Source: Lanius collurio | Taxonomy: Eukaryota > Chordata > Aves > Passeriformes > Laniidae | Assembly (NCBI GenBank): GCA_020086605.1 | Contig: JACBWW010000012.1 | Coordinates: forward strand, 13,267,855-13,331,854 | Length of the DNA stretch: 64,000 nt | Direction of reading: 5' to 3' | Shown: in pieces, positions 38,502-51,300 of the stretch | Layout: every line of letters begins with the position of its first letter | How positions within the stretch are numbered: position 1 is the stretch's first letter | Made by a program: the position numbers and the translations under genes | The notes under the pieces: generated by a model | Seen by the model: the letters and a program-made list of their open reading frames with translations, nothing else | Told to the model about the DNA's origin: nothing | Databases searched by the model: none

Positions 38502-41500
38502 TTTTCTTATGTCTTTTTAAAAATTATTTTGAATGTCATCTACTGTTTTCTCTTTCTGTGATGAAACGTTTTGAAAAGGAAATCCACTCAGCCATATTTT
38601 GTCTGAAGTGTATAATACTATATTGTCAAGTTCTTCTTTTAGTTTTCCTTTTCTTTTTATGCCTTCTTGTTTGCAGTGTCCATTTGAATGGTAAGATGCT
38701 TTTCCTAATAGTTTCCATCTCTATTTGGCAAATGTCAATAGATATCTTTTTAATCTCTCTCTGTCATGAAGTGGAACCCAGTTAAAGTTTCCCTTTTACT
38801 GACTTGGCTTTTGTTAAAATAACCATTGAAGATTCCAACATATTTTGGATAATAGAGCTGTTACTTCATCTGGGGCTCTTTCTGCAGGCTGGCTGGCTTC
38901 CATGGCATTGTCTGAATAAAAATGCCAGATAGGGGTAAAGCCTTAAATTAGTGTGTAAGCAGATGGGATTTAAGGGTAAAATTCTGTGCAACACTCTTCT
39001 TTATTTCTCAGCTACCATTTGCTGACACAAGGAATTACAATTTTTTCTCAAGTTGTGCAGTGAATTTACATCATCATATTATTTACCTGCATGATTACAT
39101 TTCCAATTATTTCATAAGCTAGAAAAAGATACCCTTGAAATTTAGCTCTCTTTTCAGCTAGGTTAACAACAATTTGAAGAGAGGCAGGGAGTTCAGCCCT
39201 GAACTCTTTGACAGTCACTCTTTGATCAGAGAGATGTATGATATGATTATAAAATTCCATGCATACTCCCATCTGTGTTCTCCAGCTGTAGGGGAGAATT
39301 TATTGATATAGATAAGGATAGGTTTATTTGTTAAAATTTGTTAGGTCACTGCTGGTTAAAGCATTTAGGGAAAAAACCCTAACATTTCCAATAGATTTAA
39401 AAAAAAAATCAATAGTAATAGTTAGTCTATTTTGCCTAATTTCCCTTTAAATGCAGTAATTTTGTAGGGCTCGTGATATTCCTGTATTGTGGAGGAAGAG
39501 GCCAAACTCAGAAGAATAGAGGGTTTCTTTGTAGTTGTGATTTCAGAATCCTCTGCTTCTGTTTCCCTGTTCTGACCTCCAAATGAGTCATTCTTCTTTA
39601 TTGTCATACTTCTCAGCTGGTAAAACATTATAGGCCATAAATAAAAACATCACTGGTTCATAATCCACCAGTGTTTCATGTGGATAACTAGCTCTTTTTT
39701 TCATATAAATTCCTTCATGTCAGTTGTGTGAATGTTTTGGAAACTGTAGCTTGAATGATCCTTCGAATTCAAGAATAATTTTCTTCAAGTTATGAATCTT
39801 ATCTCAGAATCAGACACTATTTATATCAAAGAGTACCCATGGTGTTCAAGGTGCTCAGGTGGTTTGGTCACTTGGTTGTTTGAACATACTGTCATTGATC
39901 ATTGGGTAAAGAAATTGTACCCAATGGAGAATTTAAGCTCTGCAGTTTTTTAAATATTCTGTTATTTTTAAGGCAAGAAATAAATTAAGTTACAGTAACA
40001 GATATCTCTCTAAGAGTGACAATTACCACTTTGACATATGTCTTCTTTCTTAAGTGTAAAAATATTTTCAGTTTTATCAGAACTAAACCATCATTCAAAA
40101 CACTCTTGTGGTGAGATCTTGATTGTGTGCAGTATCATGAGGATCACCAGAACCCTTTTGGTTCCACAAGATTTTTATCTTCCCAGGCATTCACATAGTA
40201 ATCTCCACATATCCTGTAGTTTTAACTTTTTTTCTGGTTTTCATAAGCCTCTTTACTTACATGTACAGTAAAAATCTAACTCAGGAGTTTTATTTTAGTG
40301 AAGTCTGGGAGCACCTTGGTGCTTTGCTTGTGAAATGTGTAAATGTGATCTGTTGCTCACTGACACAAGACACAGGCATTGGTGTGTGGCTGTGGTGAAA
40401 GACATTTTAAGGTTCTTAAGCTCCCTGAAGTAACACAGGTTTACTCAGCAAAGGGGCATCTTCCTCACGGGGAGGGCAGTGTGGAAGTGAGCAAAAAGCT
40501 GTTGCTGTGCCCACGCCCACCCTGTGCCTTAAAGGGTGCAGAATACTTTGGCAGTAATATGGGCCAAGGCAGTAAGGTTTGCATGGCTCAATGTCACCCA
40601 AAGATCTGTAAAACAAAGGCCTTTTCCATGTAGCATTCAGCTGGGGTCACCAGTGTGGAACTTAGTGAACTGGCTCTGGGGATGGGAAATGAAAAGATAC
40701 CAAGTCAAAGTGATAATTTAGAAGAGGTATGAATTACGAACAAAATTTCAAAAAACAGGATTAACTGCACATGCTAACATTTACTAGAGTTCATTATAGG
40801 ATTGATAGATGCATTTGGATGCATTTAAGTTTCTAAGTCCACCCAGGATTATGTGGAGGATGGAAGCATACTAGAGAAACATCTCTGCAGGTGTCATAGG
40901 GTAGTATTTAAAATTCACGGTTGTTTAAGAGGCGTGGATTATATTAGGTTTGGAGTTGGGCCATAACCAAACCTCAGGGAAGAATCTAGACTCTTGTTTC
41001 CAAATGAAAAGGTAGGTTCTTATTGTTCATGGTGTCATACTATCACTTTTATTGCCATATAACTGCATATTTGCCTTGAAAATCTATAGCAGGAATAAAA
41101 CAAAAGAGAGTGAGAGAGAGATTTTCACTAAAAATGACTATGATTTTTTTCTCCACTATGGAATAGATTATTTTCTTCTGAGTCTATTACATTGTAAAGC
41201 TTGATTCTCCATTTCATTATATTGTTTTTATGCCCATGTAGCTCTGTTTAAGCATCTAGTGGAGTTACATCAGCATAAAACTAGTATAATGGAGTAGAGA
41301 ATCCAGCCCGTAGTGTACCATAGCATTGCAGTATGAGGTACTGAAGATATGGTAAGCACACACTTCAGCAGATAAACTCTTTTCACTTGGCAACCTCTCT
41401 GCACTTTTTTTTTTTTGTTTTATAATCAGCCTTTTCTAAATTGTGTTTACAAAGGTACTCAGGTTTTATTTGGGGGAGTAGTGTGCCTGTTGTAATATGC

Positions 41501-43263
41501 TATTGATTTTTCATGTGGCATTAACATTGCTTTAGTGGTTTTATGCACTCATACAAAGAACAGGATAGAGCACTTGTACTTGCACTGTAAGGAAGATCAT
41601 TTAAAATGTTCCTGAGGCTGGAATCCTCCTGGCCATTTGACTAAGGTTGCTATGTACTGTATCATTTTAGTATCTCATATCTGGGGGACTATTTTGTGCA
41701 TTTGCTGGCCAGTGGGCTCAGTATTCAGATAGGTCTTTTCCAACTCAAACATCTGACTGTGTGCCTTGTGCAACAGAAAATTGCTGCCTTGATAATGCTT
41801 GGTAATACTCTTACATTATGTGAGCCCCAGGATACTATTTATGAATCTAACTTTTTCAGTACTGCCCGCAGGCACGAGGCATGAGCAAATGGTGTTTATT
41901 GCAGTGCAAATAGGATCTTGCTCTTGTGCAGATTCTGTCTGGAAGCTTGCATGTTCCCCAATAGAATGGGAACCATATGGATTTTTTTTCCTACTTTTTG
42001 GCAGGGAAATAGCGGCCAGACACTGCAGACAGTGCAGTCCCCAAATGTGAAGGGAGGGTTGATGTAGCAGGGGAGTATGTGCTTTGTCTGTTAAGCAACA
42101 GAAACTGTTGTTAAATCACTGCCTCTGTGTGCCTTATGATGCACTGGAAATACACTTCTTTCTAACATTACTTAAAAATGTGGTCTTTTGAGCCCCTTAT
42201 AAACTCCCGTTCGAGAACTTCCAGGAGCATCTTTTTGCCTACTAGTGTTTCCCCTGTGCTTATGGAATCTAGGCATGCTGAAAAAGTCTATTTTTAATAC
42301 AAGGGCGATGTCCATTTTGCTTTGCCCTTGCCACCTGCGTTCTTGGGCTTCTGGTGTTGCAGTTGCAGCTGAGGAGCAGGGACACTGCAAAAAACACCTG
42401 CAAAAAACTGCACAGACCAATGTAAGGATGCAAACTGCATTCGCAGAAAATGCAGCTGAGCCTTTTGGAGAGCTCTCCTTAGAACTCACAGGTCAACTAC
42501 CACAAAGCCTACAGCTCTCAAAATACCTAGCACAGAGTACTAGATATGCTGTGCATTTTAATGCCAGGAAACTTGGAGGCATAATTTAATACCTCTAAAA
42601 TGAGTCAAAGCCAGTATAATTCATATCTCTTTCTGATGCAGATATTCTGATGACTGAGAGTCCTTTATTCCCTTGAATGAACTTACAGATGCATCTTCCA
42701 CCTCATTTCACCTCTCCCTAAGCCTAAAGAAAAAAAAAAGGCAAAGCCTAAGACTGAATATAGCAAGGTCATCAGCTGCAGATCTTGTTGGCATGCTGTA
42801 GGGTTTGTGGCAGAACAGGCCACCCTTGTGTTTTTGTTCCCTTGTCTTTTATTAGATCCCCAGCATGTCTTTTAATGACAGACATATGAGGATATTATCC
42901 CGTTTGTATGTAAAGGGAATTTAGTGAGATGCCTTGGTGTCCCATGGGTGAGGGCATGTTGAACCCTCTTTGTCAATGAGCCCTGCCCTGGCAGCAATTT
43001 ACTCCAGCAGTGTGGCAGGTTGAGCATCCCATACCCGAGTGGGGCTCTGCTTGAGCCCGTCCCCAGCAAGGACACCTCTATCCTCACCATACCACTGTAC
43101 TTCACATGTGGCAGAGACATCCACATCCTTTATTATTAGATCCTTTTGGCCACAAGTGGCACTGAGGAAGGAAGATAAGCCTTTGTCTGTTGATGTAAGA
43201 TTCCTGACTGCAAAATGTTTTCTCTACAGCCTGTCACATTGACTGAGATTGTTACACTTGATT

Positions 43264-43293
43264 TATTACTATTACTACTACTATTATTATTAT

Positions 43294-43327
<34 letters not shown>
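43264..43327. repeat. (TAC/TAT)n trinucleotide microsatellite
   Basis: About 21 trinucleotide units of TTA and CTA type. It ends in a nearly perfect run of eleven or more TAC units, preceded by an ATT-rich half. It translates to meaningless homopolymers (Leu, Tyr or Ser depending on strand and frame), so the open frames across it are not genes. Long pure runs of this kind are usually length-polymorphic. Confidence 0.95.
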
Positions 43328-43328
<1 letters not shown>

Positions 43329-45645
43329 GCATTTTCTTGCATTTACATCATCAGGGTTTCTTCCTGTCTCTTCCTTGATGCCCTTGTGCATGAATTTTCC
43401 CAATACAGCTGAGTGTCCTGGTAGTATGTTTTATTTGATGCTTATTTGAGAGCATTCCAAATGGCATCAGATAAACAGTATTGGCAGGGGTGTTGGAAGG
43501 GCTGTATTTTCCACATTGCCGTAGTATATATTCTACAGGCTTATGTACTATTCAAATAAATGCATCTCTAAGCTGAAACTGAAATGGCAAGCTGTCTGTC
43601 AAGTTCTTGGCTTAGCACACATTTTCTGTAAATTTGTTAGTATTTGCTAGGATTTATTGGAGAGTTTATTCCAAAGAGTCAGCACTACTTCCAAATGGAA
43701 AGTTATTTCTTCCCTGTACTTGTCTTTGTCCAAGCAGTTCATATGTGGTTATGAGTATGAGCCCAGCATCAGTGCCAGGTTTATGAACAGAATGAGAACA
43801 GAATGAACAAAAATGTGTGGTTTTCTCAAAAGAGTTCTGGTTTTATATTATCTTTTAGCTTAAGAGGTTTATATGTATTTCTATACATTCCACATTTTAC
43901 TCATAGACTAAATTCTGTCAGTCTGCCATTGACTGTTTTCATTTGCTGCACACAACGTTTTTTAGTTGATCCACTTAGCAAGAGCAGGGCCCAAGAGATT
44001 TCTGGTTAACACTGATCTGGAGGAAGACCCTTGTAAAAGGAGTTAGATAATATGCATTGTGCTAGTGCCTTAGATGAACCTGGCTAATGGTAAAAATCCT
44101 TTCTCCCACGATGTTGTGTGAATTTAATACTTGGTATAGGCATGGAGATACAAATACCTCTAAGTTCTCATAATAGGATATATATAAAATCGGGGGCAAA
44201 GGCAAAATTTTAAAATAGTCTCTGTGCAAGCATTGTGAGGGCAGATAAATGGTCCTAAAATAGCATTATATTTCTATTAAACAAAAAATCACTCAGATGC
44301 CACCTGCTGCTTTTGGCATTTTAAAATCTGATTTGGAATAGAAAGAACAAATGATTGCTTCTCTGTCTCCCTCTCCCCTCCTAACTTCGAATGTTTCCGC
44401 CCAGCATTCAAAGACATCAGCCTGTTTTTCCAAGGCTATTGGTTGAAGTCGGTGGTTATTTGAGCCTGCATCCAGAATGAATGCATCCAGTCTGAACTAG
44501 ACTGATTAGTACTAAATCTGTGATGCCAGGGTGATCAGGAAATAGAGCACTTGTATAAACACCAGTAATGATTTTTTTGTTGTCGTTGCATAGCTCTCAT
44601 CGAAAGCTACTGTTGATTGCCTCAGAGTAGGGAGGGGGAAAAATATAAAAAGAGAGGGAATGCAATACAATTCACTCTGCAGAATCTTCTATTGCTTACT
44701 GGTGCATCCTATATGAGAAGGGTCTGCAGGAGGCTTAAATCGGACAAAAGAACACTGCACATGAGTGTTTCTCTCTGAGTCCGAAATACTGGCATTTGGA
44801 CAACTGTAAGACTCCAACATTATTTTTTTAAGCAATTTTATTGCTCTGGCTTTTTTCAGTTAAAACTGAAAAAAGGGTAAATACAGAAATCTTTACAAGC
44901 ACATACATATTAAGTACTAACACAATCCAGCAGTAGTGGTATTTTCCAACTGATAATTTTATCAATAATCATTAACCCACAGGGAAGGAGAAAGAATATA
45001 ACATTTATTATCATCAAGCAAGAGATTGTGCAGCTTCTGTTCATAGCATGCAACAGTGGAAATAAAACCAAGTAAATCTGAGATTTTCAGTGCTGCCTGG
45101 GGCATTTAGCCTCATAATTCCTGATACATATCACCAGGAAAAGGGGGGTTTTCTCTCTGCCTAGACGAATATGAAAATTTCAGCCAGAGTTTTTGCAGCT
45201 ACCCCTTAATAAAATAATTCATACACGTATATAGAACGTGTTATTCTCAGCACTGAAGCACTAGGATATGAAAAGAAAACAGTACCCTGTGTAAAAATGA
45301 AATCGGTAATGTTGTCTTCAATATCACATAAGAAATTTCCTTTCACTCGCTAGCACTCTGGAAAATCAGCTGTCTTTGCATTTCAGATAATTGCTTCTTC
45401 TGTTGTGAAGTTCTATATTTGTGCTAGTTGAAGTGAAAAAAATATGCTTTGTGTAAATATTCCTCCTCCTTTCCATTTTCAAGATCTGCTCAATGGAGCC
45501 ATTTTTATTGTGGTTTTGGAAATAGATGGACATAATTACCTGTATAGACTCTTTTTGTCTTTGCCCAGGAGGCAGTGAATTATTTAGTCAGAGCCTAAGT
45601 AGTCAAAAGGTTCAAAAAAATCTCGCTTTTGTTCTTTGTTTGCAG

Positions 45646-45742
45646 ATTTTATTCCTCACCGTACAGTATTCCAACAAACCGCATGATTCCACAGACATCA
45701 ATCACGCCATTCATTGCTGCTTCCCCTGTCTCTACATATCAG
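45646..45742 (+). CDS. RBMS3: RBMS3 exon C: start of the C-terminal Pro/Ser/Thr-rich region
   Basis: This 97-nt exon is bounded by GTTTGCAG and CAG|GTACGT, phase 2 in and phase 0 out. With the split Gly codon from exon B it reads [19 protein letters not shown], then [14 protein letters not shown]. The residues [19 protein letters not shown] separate RBMS3 from RBMS1, where I recall ITPYIASPVSAYQ. This is the strongest evidence for the gene identity. The region is a low-complexity tail outside the RRMs, with no catalytic or RNA-contact residues known to me. Codon phase and splice sites are intact. Confidence 0.97.
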
Positions 45743-48316
45743 GTACGTCAGATTTGCACTTGTCTACTGTGTTTCCCAGTTAATTATGTTTTTGGATGTG
45801 GATGTAGGCAGAGTGTATACCACAGAAAATTGTGTAAGTGCTTGTGCTCTCGAGTCACACTTATAACAAAGGGCTCTCTAGCAGTATTCAGGTGTCATTG
45901 GGTAGAGCTCTAAGTGTTTCCCTCATTCTTTACAGCAGTAATGAAAGCCACTGTAATTCTTAATTTCAATCAGCTTCTCTGATAAACAACATTTTGTTTA
46001 ATTACCAGTTGACAACACCAGAAGCTTGTCATTCTTATTGAACTGTTTCCTCATTTTGGCTCCCCTTCATTAGCCAAATTTTTTTTAAGTGTTTTTTCTA
46101 ATAATTTATGTTGACTGCATTATACTTTGACCTTTTGACCTCAGCTGTATTTTTTCCAGTAACTGCATCCTTTAAAAGCACTCATTTTTATCCAATGATC
46201 CCCGACAAAGCAAATTACTTGAGGATAAGTGTCCTCAAATCGTTCTTTAATCTGCTACATGCCATGTCATTCAGAATTTCTCTTTTCAGCATATCCCTCT
46301 CAGATCACCACTGGGAAATTATTGTCTTGTTTTGGCTTTCTGAGATGGAAGTCAAAACCAGATTGTATACTTTTATTATTAGCCATTCTCTGGGAACATA
46401 ACACTTCACAGAAGCTGGTCATTGTCTGTACATTTTCCAATTTTAATTATTTCTCTCCTGTGCCATCAGTGCTTTTCCAACCCTGGGTCTTTCCTGAAAT
46501 AATCTACCCAAACTTACAAAGCTTCATAGTGGGTTGTTCTTAATGTCAGGGTTGGTTTGTTGTGGGTGTGATGTTGCTGATGGAATGGTACTGCTTACAG
46601 GTAATTCTGGGGGGTAACTGTGCTTTAAACTTGATCTTCAAAGATTGATTCTTGTAATTCTCTTTGACTTTTGTGTTATTTTATTTTAGATGGCTATGTA
46701 GCACTTGCCAAACAAAAGTTGTTTTGATGAGGTAAACTCAGTAAATTTCAGTAATGGCAGCACCAAAGAAGAGTCAATGCCAGAGAAACACAAGCACAGC
46801 TCACATGCAGTTTTCTCAGTAGCAAAGCTGGCTTAAGAGCCATACTGCTTTCCCCTTATTCAGGCCACTGAGCTCAGGCCACCCAGCTGCTTACTTTCAC
46901 CACTGCTCCACAGTTCACGGTTGCTCCCTTTTCCCATTCTGATTTGAACCATTGCATCAGTTTGTGGTTTCATGTGTTTGCACCAAAACCGTTCTTTTTT
47001 TTTTTTTTTTTTTAACCCATATCATTTTCCTTAGATAGTTTGCAGTGGAAGCCCAAAGACATTTGCCCTGGCACAGTGAAGGAACTGCAGTGGTGCAAGA
47101 GTGGGAGCAATGAGCAGCAGCAAGATGTGGTAGCTCTAGTGTGTTTTAACTCATGGGGATTCACAGCAGAAAATGTTGCAGTAGAGGTGTGTTCACAAGT
47201 GGGTGTGCTGGTTTGGGTTCTAAAGATGTTTTGCTGAACTTGCTTTTCAACAAAAAATAGACTTTGATAAACACATACAAATGTTGAAGAACACTGTTAT
47301 ACCATTAATTCTCAACACTTCCTTCATCAACAAATCACAGGGCATCTGGAGAAGTGGGACCTTGTAATTTTCTCCTTGTCATGCATGGTCAGTCTGAGGT
47401 GCTACACACCCATCTCTGTGACAGCAGGGAAGGTGCCCTCTGATTGCTCTAGCACAGCTGCATCTTTAGTGTACTTGTGTGTTGTGGTGCCCAGATTGAT
47501 GCAAAAGGAAACTAAATTACACAATTCTTGGGGCTGAGTCTGAGCTATGATAGCATGTGAGCCACTCACACAGAGCATAAGAGGGAATTATGGCTCAGAG
47601 ATGCTACCACAAATATGCAAACACCCTGTAATGTGTTTAATTCTTAGTAAAATTGTTATATCCTTGAAATACATGTCAGTCATAAGGCAGAACAACAAAG
47701 AAAGACTTTGGTGATGCATATGGAGTTCTGGTGGGAATAGACCCCAAGGATGCTCAAGCTAAGAATGATCCTGGAGGGGCAGACTTCTTAAGCCAGCTTT
47801 GCAATGAAAGCTTTCAATTAGAATAAGTTTCAAAACCTCTGAATTAGATCTGCAGTTCTTAATGAAAACAGAATAAGCCATTCTGGGGTCTCTGAAAATG
47901 TTATACCTTTAAGAGTTCCTACCGATACCTTTGAAAATGAACTTTGAACATTTTATGTCTCCTGCACTGTCGGTTGGATGACATGTTCATGATTACATTG
48001 ATGGATGAAAGCAAACAATGCAAATGAAAAAATAGGACAGCAGAATATTGTAGACTGCTTTAGAAGATAAAATGTGATTCATAGAAGTGGTGCATTCACT
48101 GAGACTTCTGGCTTTGGTGAAAGACATTATCAAATGAAATTCGAAATCTTTTTCCTGTGTCAATAACTTTGCTAAGCGTAAATTAATTTTGTGTTCAGTT
48201 ATAAGACTTAAGTCTTTTGTCAAAATTAGCACTTTCGTTGTAATGGAGAGAATATTTTCAAGTAAATCTTCGAGTTTTAAACTTTTCTATGCTAATTAAA
48301 AGTATTTGATGTGCAG
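45743..48316 (+). other. RBMS3: RBMS3 intron C-D (2,574 nt)
   Basis: Begins GTACGT and ends GATGTGCAG. It contains a 19-nt poly-T at 46995-47013 and a TGCATG hexamer at 47382-47387, about 0.9 kb before exon D. A TGCTAAT branch-site candidate lies at 48290-48296, 21 nt before the acceptor, but almost no pyrimidine run follows it. No other element was recognised. Confidence 0.9.
46995..47013. repeat. Poly-T tract (19 nt)
   Basis: Uninterrupted T run inside the intron between exons C and D. No adjoining retroelement body was recognised. Confidence 0.85.
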
Positions 48317-48367
48317 GTCCAGAGTACTTCATGGATGCCTCATCCGCCATATGTTATGCAACCAACA
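48317..48367 (+). CDS. RBMS3: RBMS3 exon D: frame-neutral 17-codon exon
   Basis: This 51-nt exon is bounded by GATGTGCAG and CAACCAACA|GTAAGT, phase 0 at both ends. It encodes VQSTSWMPHPPYVMQPT, the RBMS3 segment just after STYQ. Because both phases are 0 and the length is a multiple of three, it can be skipped without changing the frame. From memory, the two main human RBMS3 isoforms differ by 17 residues, which fits this exon exactly. The acceptor has a purine-containing tract (AATTAAAAGTATTTGATG), a feature of alternatively spliced exons. The next exon, expected to start with Gly-Ala-Val, was not found before the window ends. Confidence 0.96.
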
Positions 48368-51300
48368 GTAAGTGGATACTTGGTTATCTCTGGATAAAAG
48401 TGCTTCCTTTGTAGCCTTGCTCTGCTTGTCTAGCTACATGAAAGTAAGTCCTGGGTCATGTAAGATCAGCCTGGTGCTCCCTGTGTATGACAAGAGCCCT
48501 ATGCTGTAAAGATTCTTTTTCTTTAAGGAGCACCACTTGATTTAGTGGAAAGGGGAGGATGGGCCCTGTGTTATATAATTGCATTGATTATAAGAGAGTA
48601 ACAAGTTCTGAAATGTTGCTTCTGAAGCTCTGCTTCAAGGACTGCCAGATAACTGCATTCCTACATACTTTGAATTGCCAAGATCAACACGTGACCATTC
48701 CTTATATGTTTATCCATCAAAAATATCCTGTGCAGTTTTATATAAAGGATCCTCAGTGCCTCAGTAATGCATTTCAATATAGTGGAGAATGTGAAGCACA
48801 ACTGTCTTAGAGAATCTCTACCAAATCTGAATCTCCTTTATGATTTGACTGGTCAACTTTTTTTTTTTTTGCCCCCTCTGAATAAACTGTAATCTTTATC
48901 AATTTTTAACTACTTAAGGCTGCTTTATGTTTCTTCCCTACATTCATTAGAAGCAGTGCAGCTGATTTTTTGTTTACTTCACGGAACAGTTTTGATGCAC
49001 TTTGTCTAAATATTAGCCATATATGAGAAGAAAACACCACACTGAATTCTGCTGTATGCAGGTCACTTTAGTTACATTTTTATCTTGGATGAGTTTCTCA
49101 GATTTGGAGCTACTTAACAGTGTCATTAATCAAAATTTAAATGTATATTCAACATAATCATCAATACACTGATTTATACAAGAAGAGTAAAATTAAAATG
49201 AAGGTCTATGGCTTAGGATTGTTTGTTATTCATATTTTTGTTCAACTATTTTGACTTCACAGTAGTGTAACTTCTGGTGAGAGTTACAGCAACATGGATA
49301 TAATTACACTATGTATCTCTTTAGTAGCACAAGTCTCTCATCCCAATTTTCAGCCCTACTTCCATGTCCCTCAGCTCTTTGGAGGCAAGTTCTTCAGTTC
49401 TCTCACAAGGCAGGGACCACAGTATGGGACTGACTGGGCACCAAGTTCCTACTGCTGCAGTGCTGCACCTCTCTGCAGACCCTGGGGGAACTTTCCATCT
49501 CAGTGGAGTAAAGCTGTTGCTGTATTCCTTGTAGGTAGATTAATTGTATTGAACAAATTCACAGTTAACATCAGTCCTGTATTCTAATATTTGGATTTAA
49601 TGGCAGAGCACAAGAAATCTTAGATGCATGTATATGATGAGTTACCAGACTTGTGGAAGCCAAAGAATCTCCAATCCTTGCAGAAAGACTCCCTTTAAAA
49701 GGAAAACTTAAGGACTTTGCCAGTCCCAGATTTTGTGTATATGTGTGTATTTGAGGTTTATTTGGCAATATTCAGCAAAGCATATTTTTGCAGTACTAGA
49801 AGAGGTATTTTGGTGTGGTAATTGAATGTATTTACCCCTTGGTAGGGACATGAAGAGAAAACTGCCTTTTATAGTGAATGGCACCCTCAGTATGCTGAGT
49901 TAAATTTGTGTTCATTGTCAACCAGAGAATCATGTCAAAAAAAGGAAGTGTGATTCTAGGTGGAAAAGCAGAGGGACAGTGGATAAGTGGTGTACTGTTT
50001 TTGTTCCAGTGTCATTGCTGTTGTGGGTTACTTCCATGTGTTTTCTGTAGAAATCCTAGTCTCTTCCCATATGTTTCCAAAGATTATGTTCTTACATAAG
50101 AGGACATGAGGCATTTACTACAGAAGATGTATAAAAGCAAAAAGGCAGAATTACCATTCCCTGGGTTTTAATCAGAGATTAATTCTTATTCAGAAATGTC
50201 TGAAAACTTGTCAGAGTATTGCCACGCAGAGAATCAGAAGAGTTCAGAATTGATGGTTTGTTTTGAAAGAAAATAAAGAGTCTGTGTCCGTTTTAAGTTT
50301 CTGTAGTTTCATGCCTAACTCTATTCTAGGCACCTCCATTGCTTTAAAAGAAATGAAGAAAAGATTACAATTAAGTTGGCAGAATTAAGGATGTGAGTTT
50401 TGGTAACCCTGTGAGCTGATGAAACCGGGAACTTTCTAATTTAGTTTGCTTTTTGTTTCTTCTTGTAAGTTAGTTTTGTGTGTTATTATCTAAATTGCTG
50501 CCACTTTACTTCATAATACTTTATGAGATGATTGATTGTGGCATGTGATGTCCCCCTGGAAACCACTGCAGATAAATATTACATTCCCCTTGCCCCAGGA
50601 AGGAGAACATTTTGTTAAGCCTCTATTATTCTTTGTGAGTAGAGATTAACTCATACAGAAAGCACAGTTTGAATTGCTCAAACAGTGATGGTTAATTCTT
50701 TGTTTTGATTATAAGTATCCACTAAATCATGTTACTGGTTGATTAGCTTTTCATTTCCGACAGAAAGGCCTATTTGATACTTATGTATAATTTAACATCA
50801 TGTAGTGTCCCTCATGACAAAAAGACAGGCAGAACCATGCTGTAGTGGACACAAAGGGGGTTTTTCACTCAGCGTGCTGTGCACAGACAGGGCAGTGTTC
50901 TCCCAGACTGGCAGGCTTGCTGACAGGAGGGAAGAGCTGTGCTGCCCGGCACTACCATCCTGTGTCCGCCTGTCCCTCCTCTGCCTGCCCATTTCATCTT
51001 CCTTCCCACCTGCCTCCCTGTGCAGCAAATACAAAGCTCTCTCTTCAGTGATATCCCCTGCAGTAGGTTGGCCTGCCAGACACTTTGCTCCTTTATTTCC
51101 CTTTGTATATCGATTTCAGACACATTTTCCTGATGTGTGCGTGTGTGCATTCTGTATCCTTTTACTTGGTGGATTAAAAAGCACACTATAGTAAAAGATT
51201 GTATCTCCAATTCCTTCTGTAGCTTTTTAACTACAACCAGATAAACCTCTGACGCTAACGAGCAAAAATGGCATATATATTAACTGGAAAATACTTGTGT

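Larger units (their letters stand above)
38488..45645 (+). other. RBMS3: RBMS3 intron B-C (7,158 nt)
   Basis: Begins GTAAGG and ends with a T-rich tract and TTTGCAG. It holds a TGCATG element just after the donor, a poly-T at 41407-41416 and a trinucleotide microsatellite at 43264-43327. The part at about 44380-44720, roughly 1 kb before exon C, has less simple sequence than its surroundings. No LINE copy or further exon was recognised. Confidence 0.9.

Noticed and set aside
42172..42589. Opposed open frames of about 105 and 114 codons
   Set aside because: Mirror-image open frames in a slightly GC-richer stretch, with no family similarity and no coding signature.
43136..43449. Open frames with poly-Ser/Asn, poly-Leu and poly-Tyr
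   Set aside because: They are translations of the trinucleotide microsatellite at 43264-43327.
26444..48367. Assignment of the exons to RBMS1 or RBMS2
   Set aside because: Exons C and D read [14 protein letters not shown] and SWMPHPPYVMQPT, which fit RBMS3. RBMS1, as I remember it, has ITPYIASPVSAYQ and SWMQPQPYILQ in these places.
50805..51191. Open frame of 128 codons with Cys/Ser/Pro-rich content
   Set aside because: Overlapping open frames occur on both strands over the same stretch, which reflects local base composition. There is no domain, and no splice or start context.
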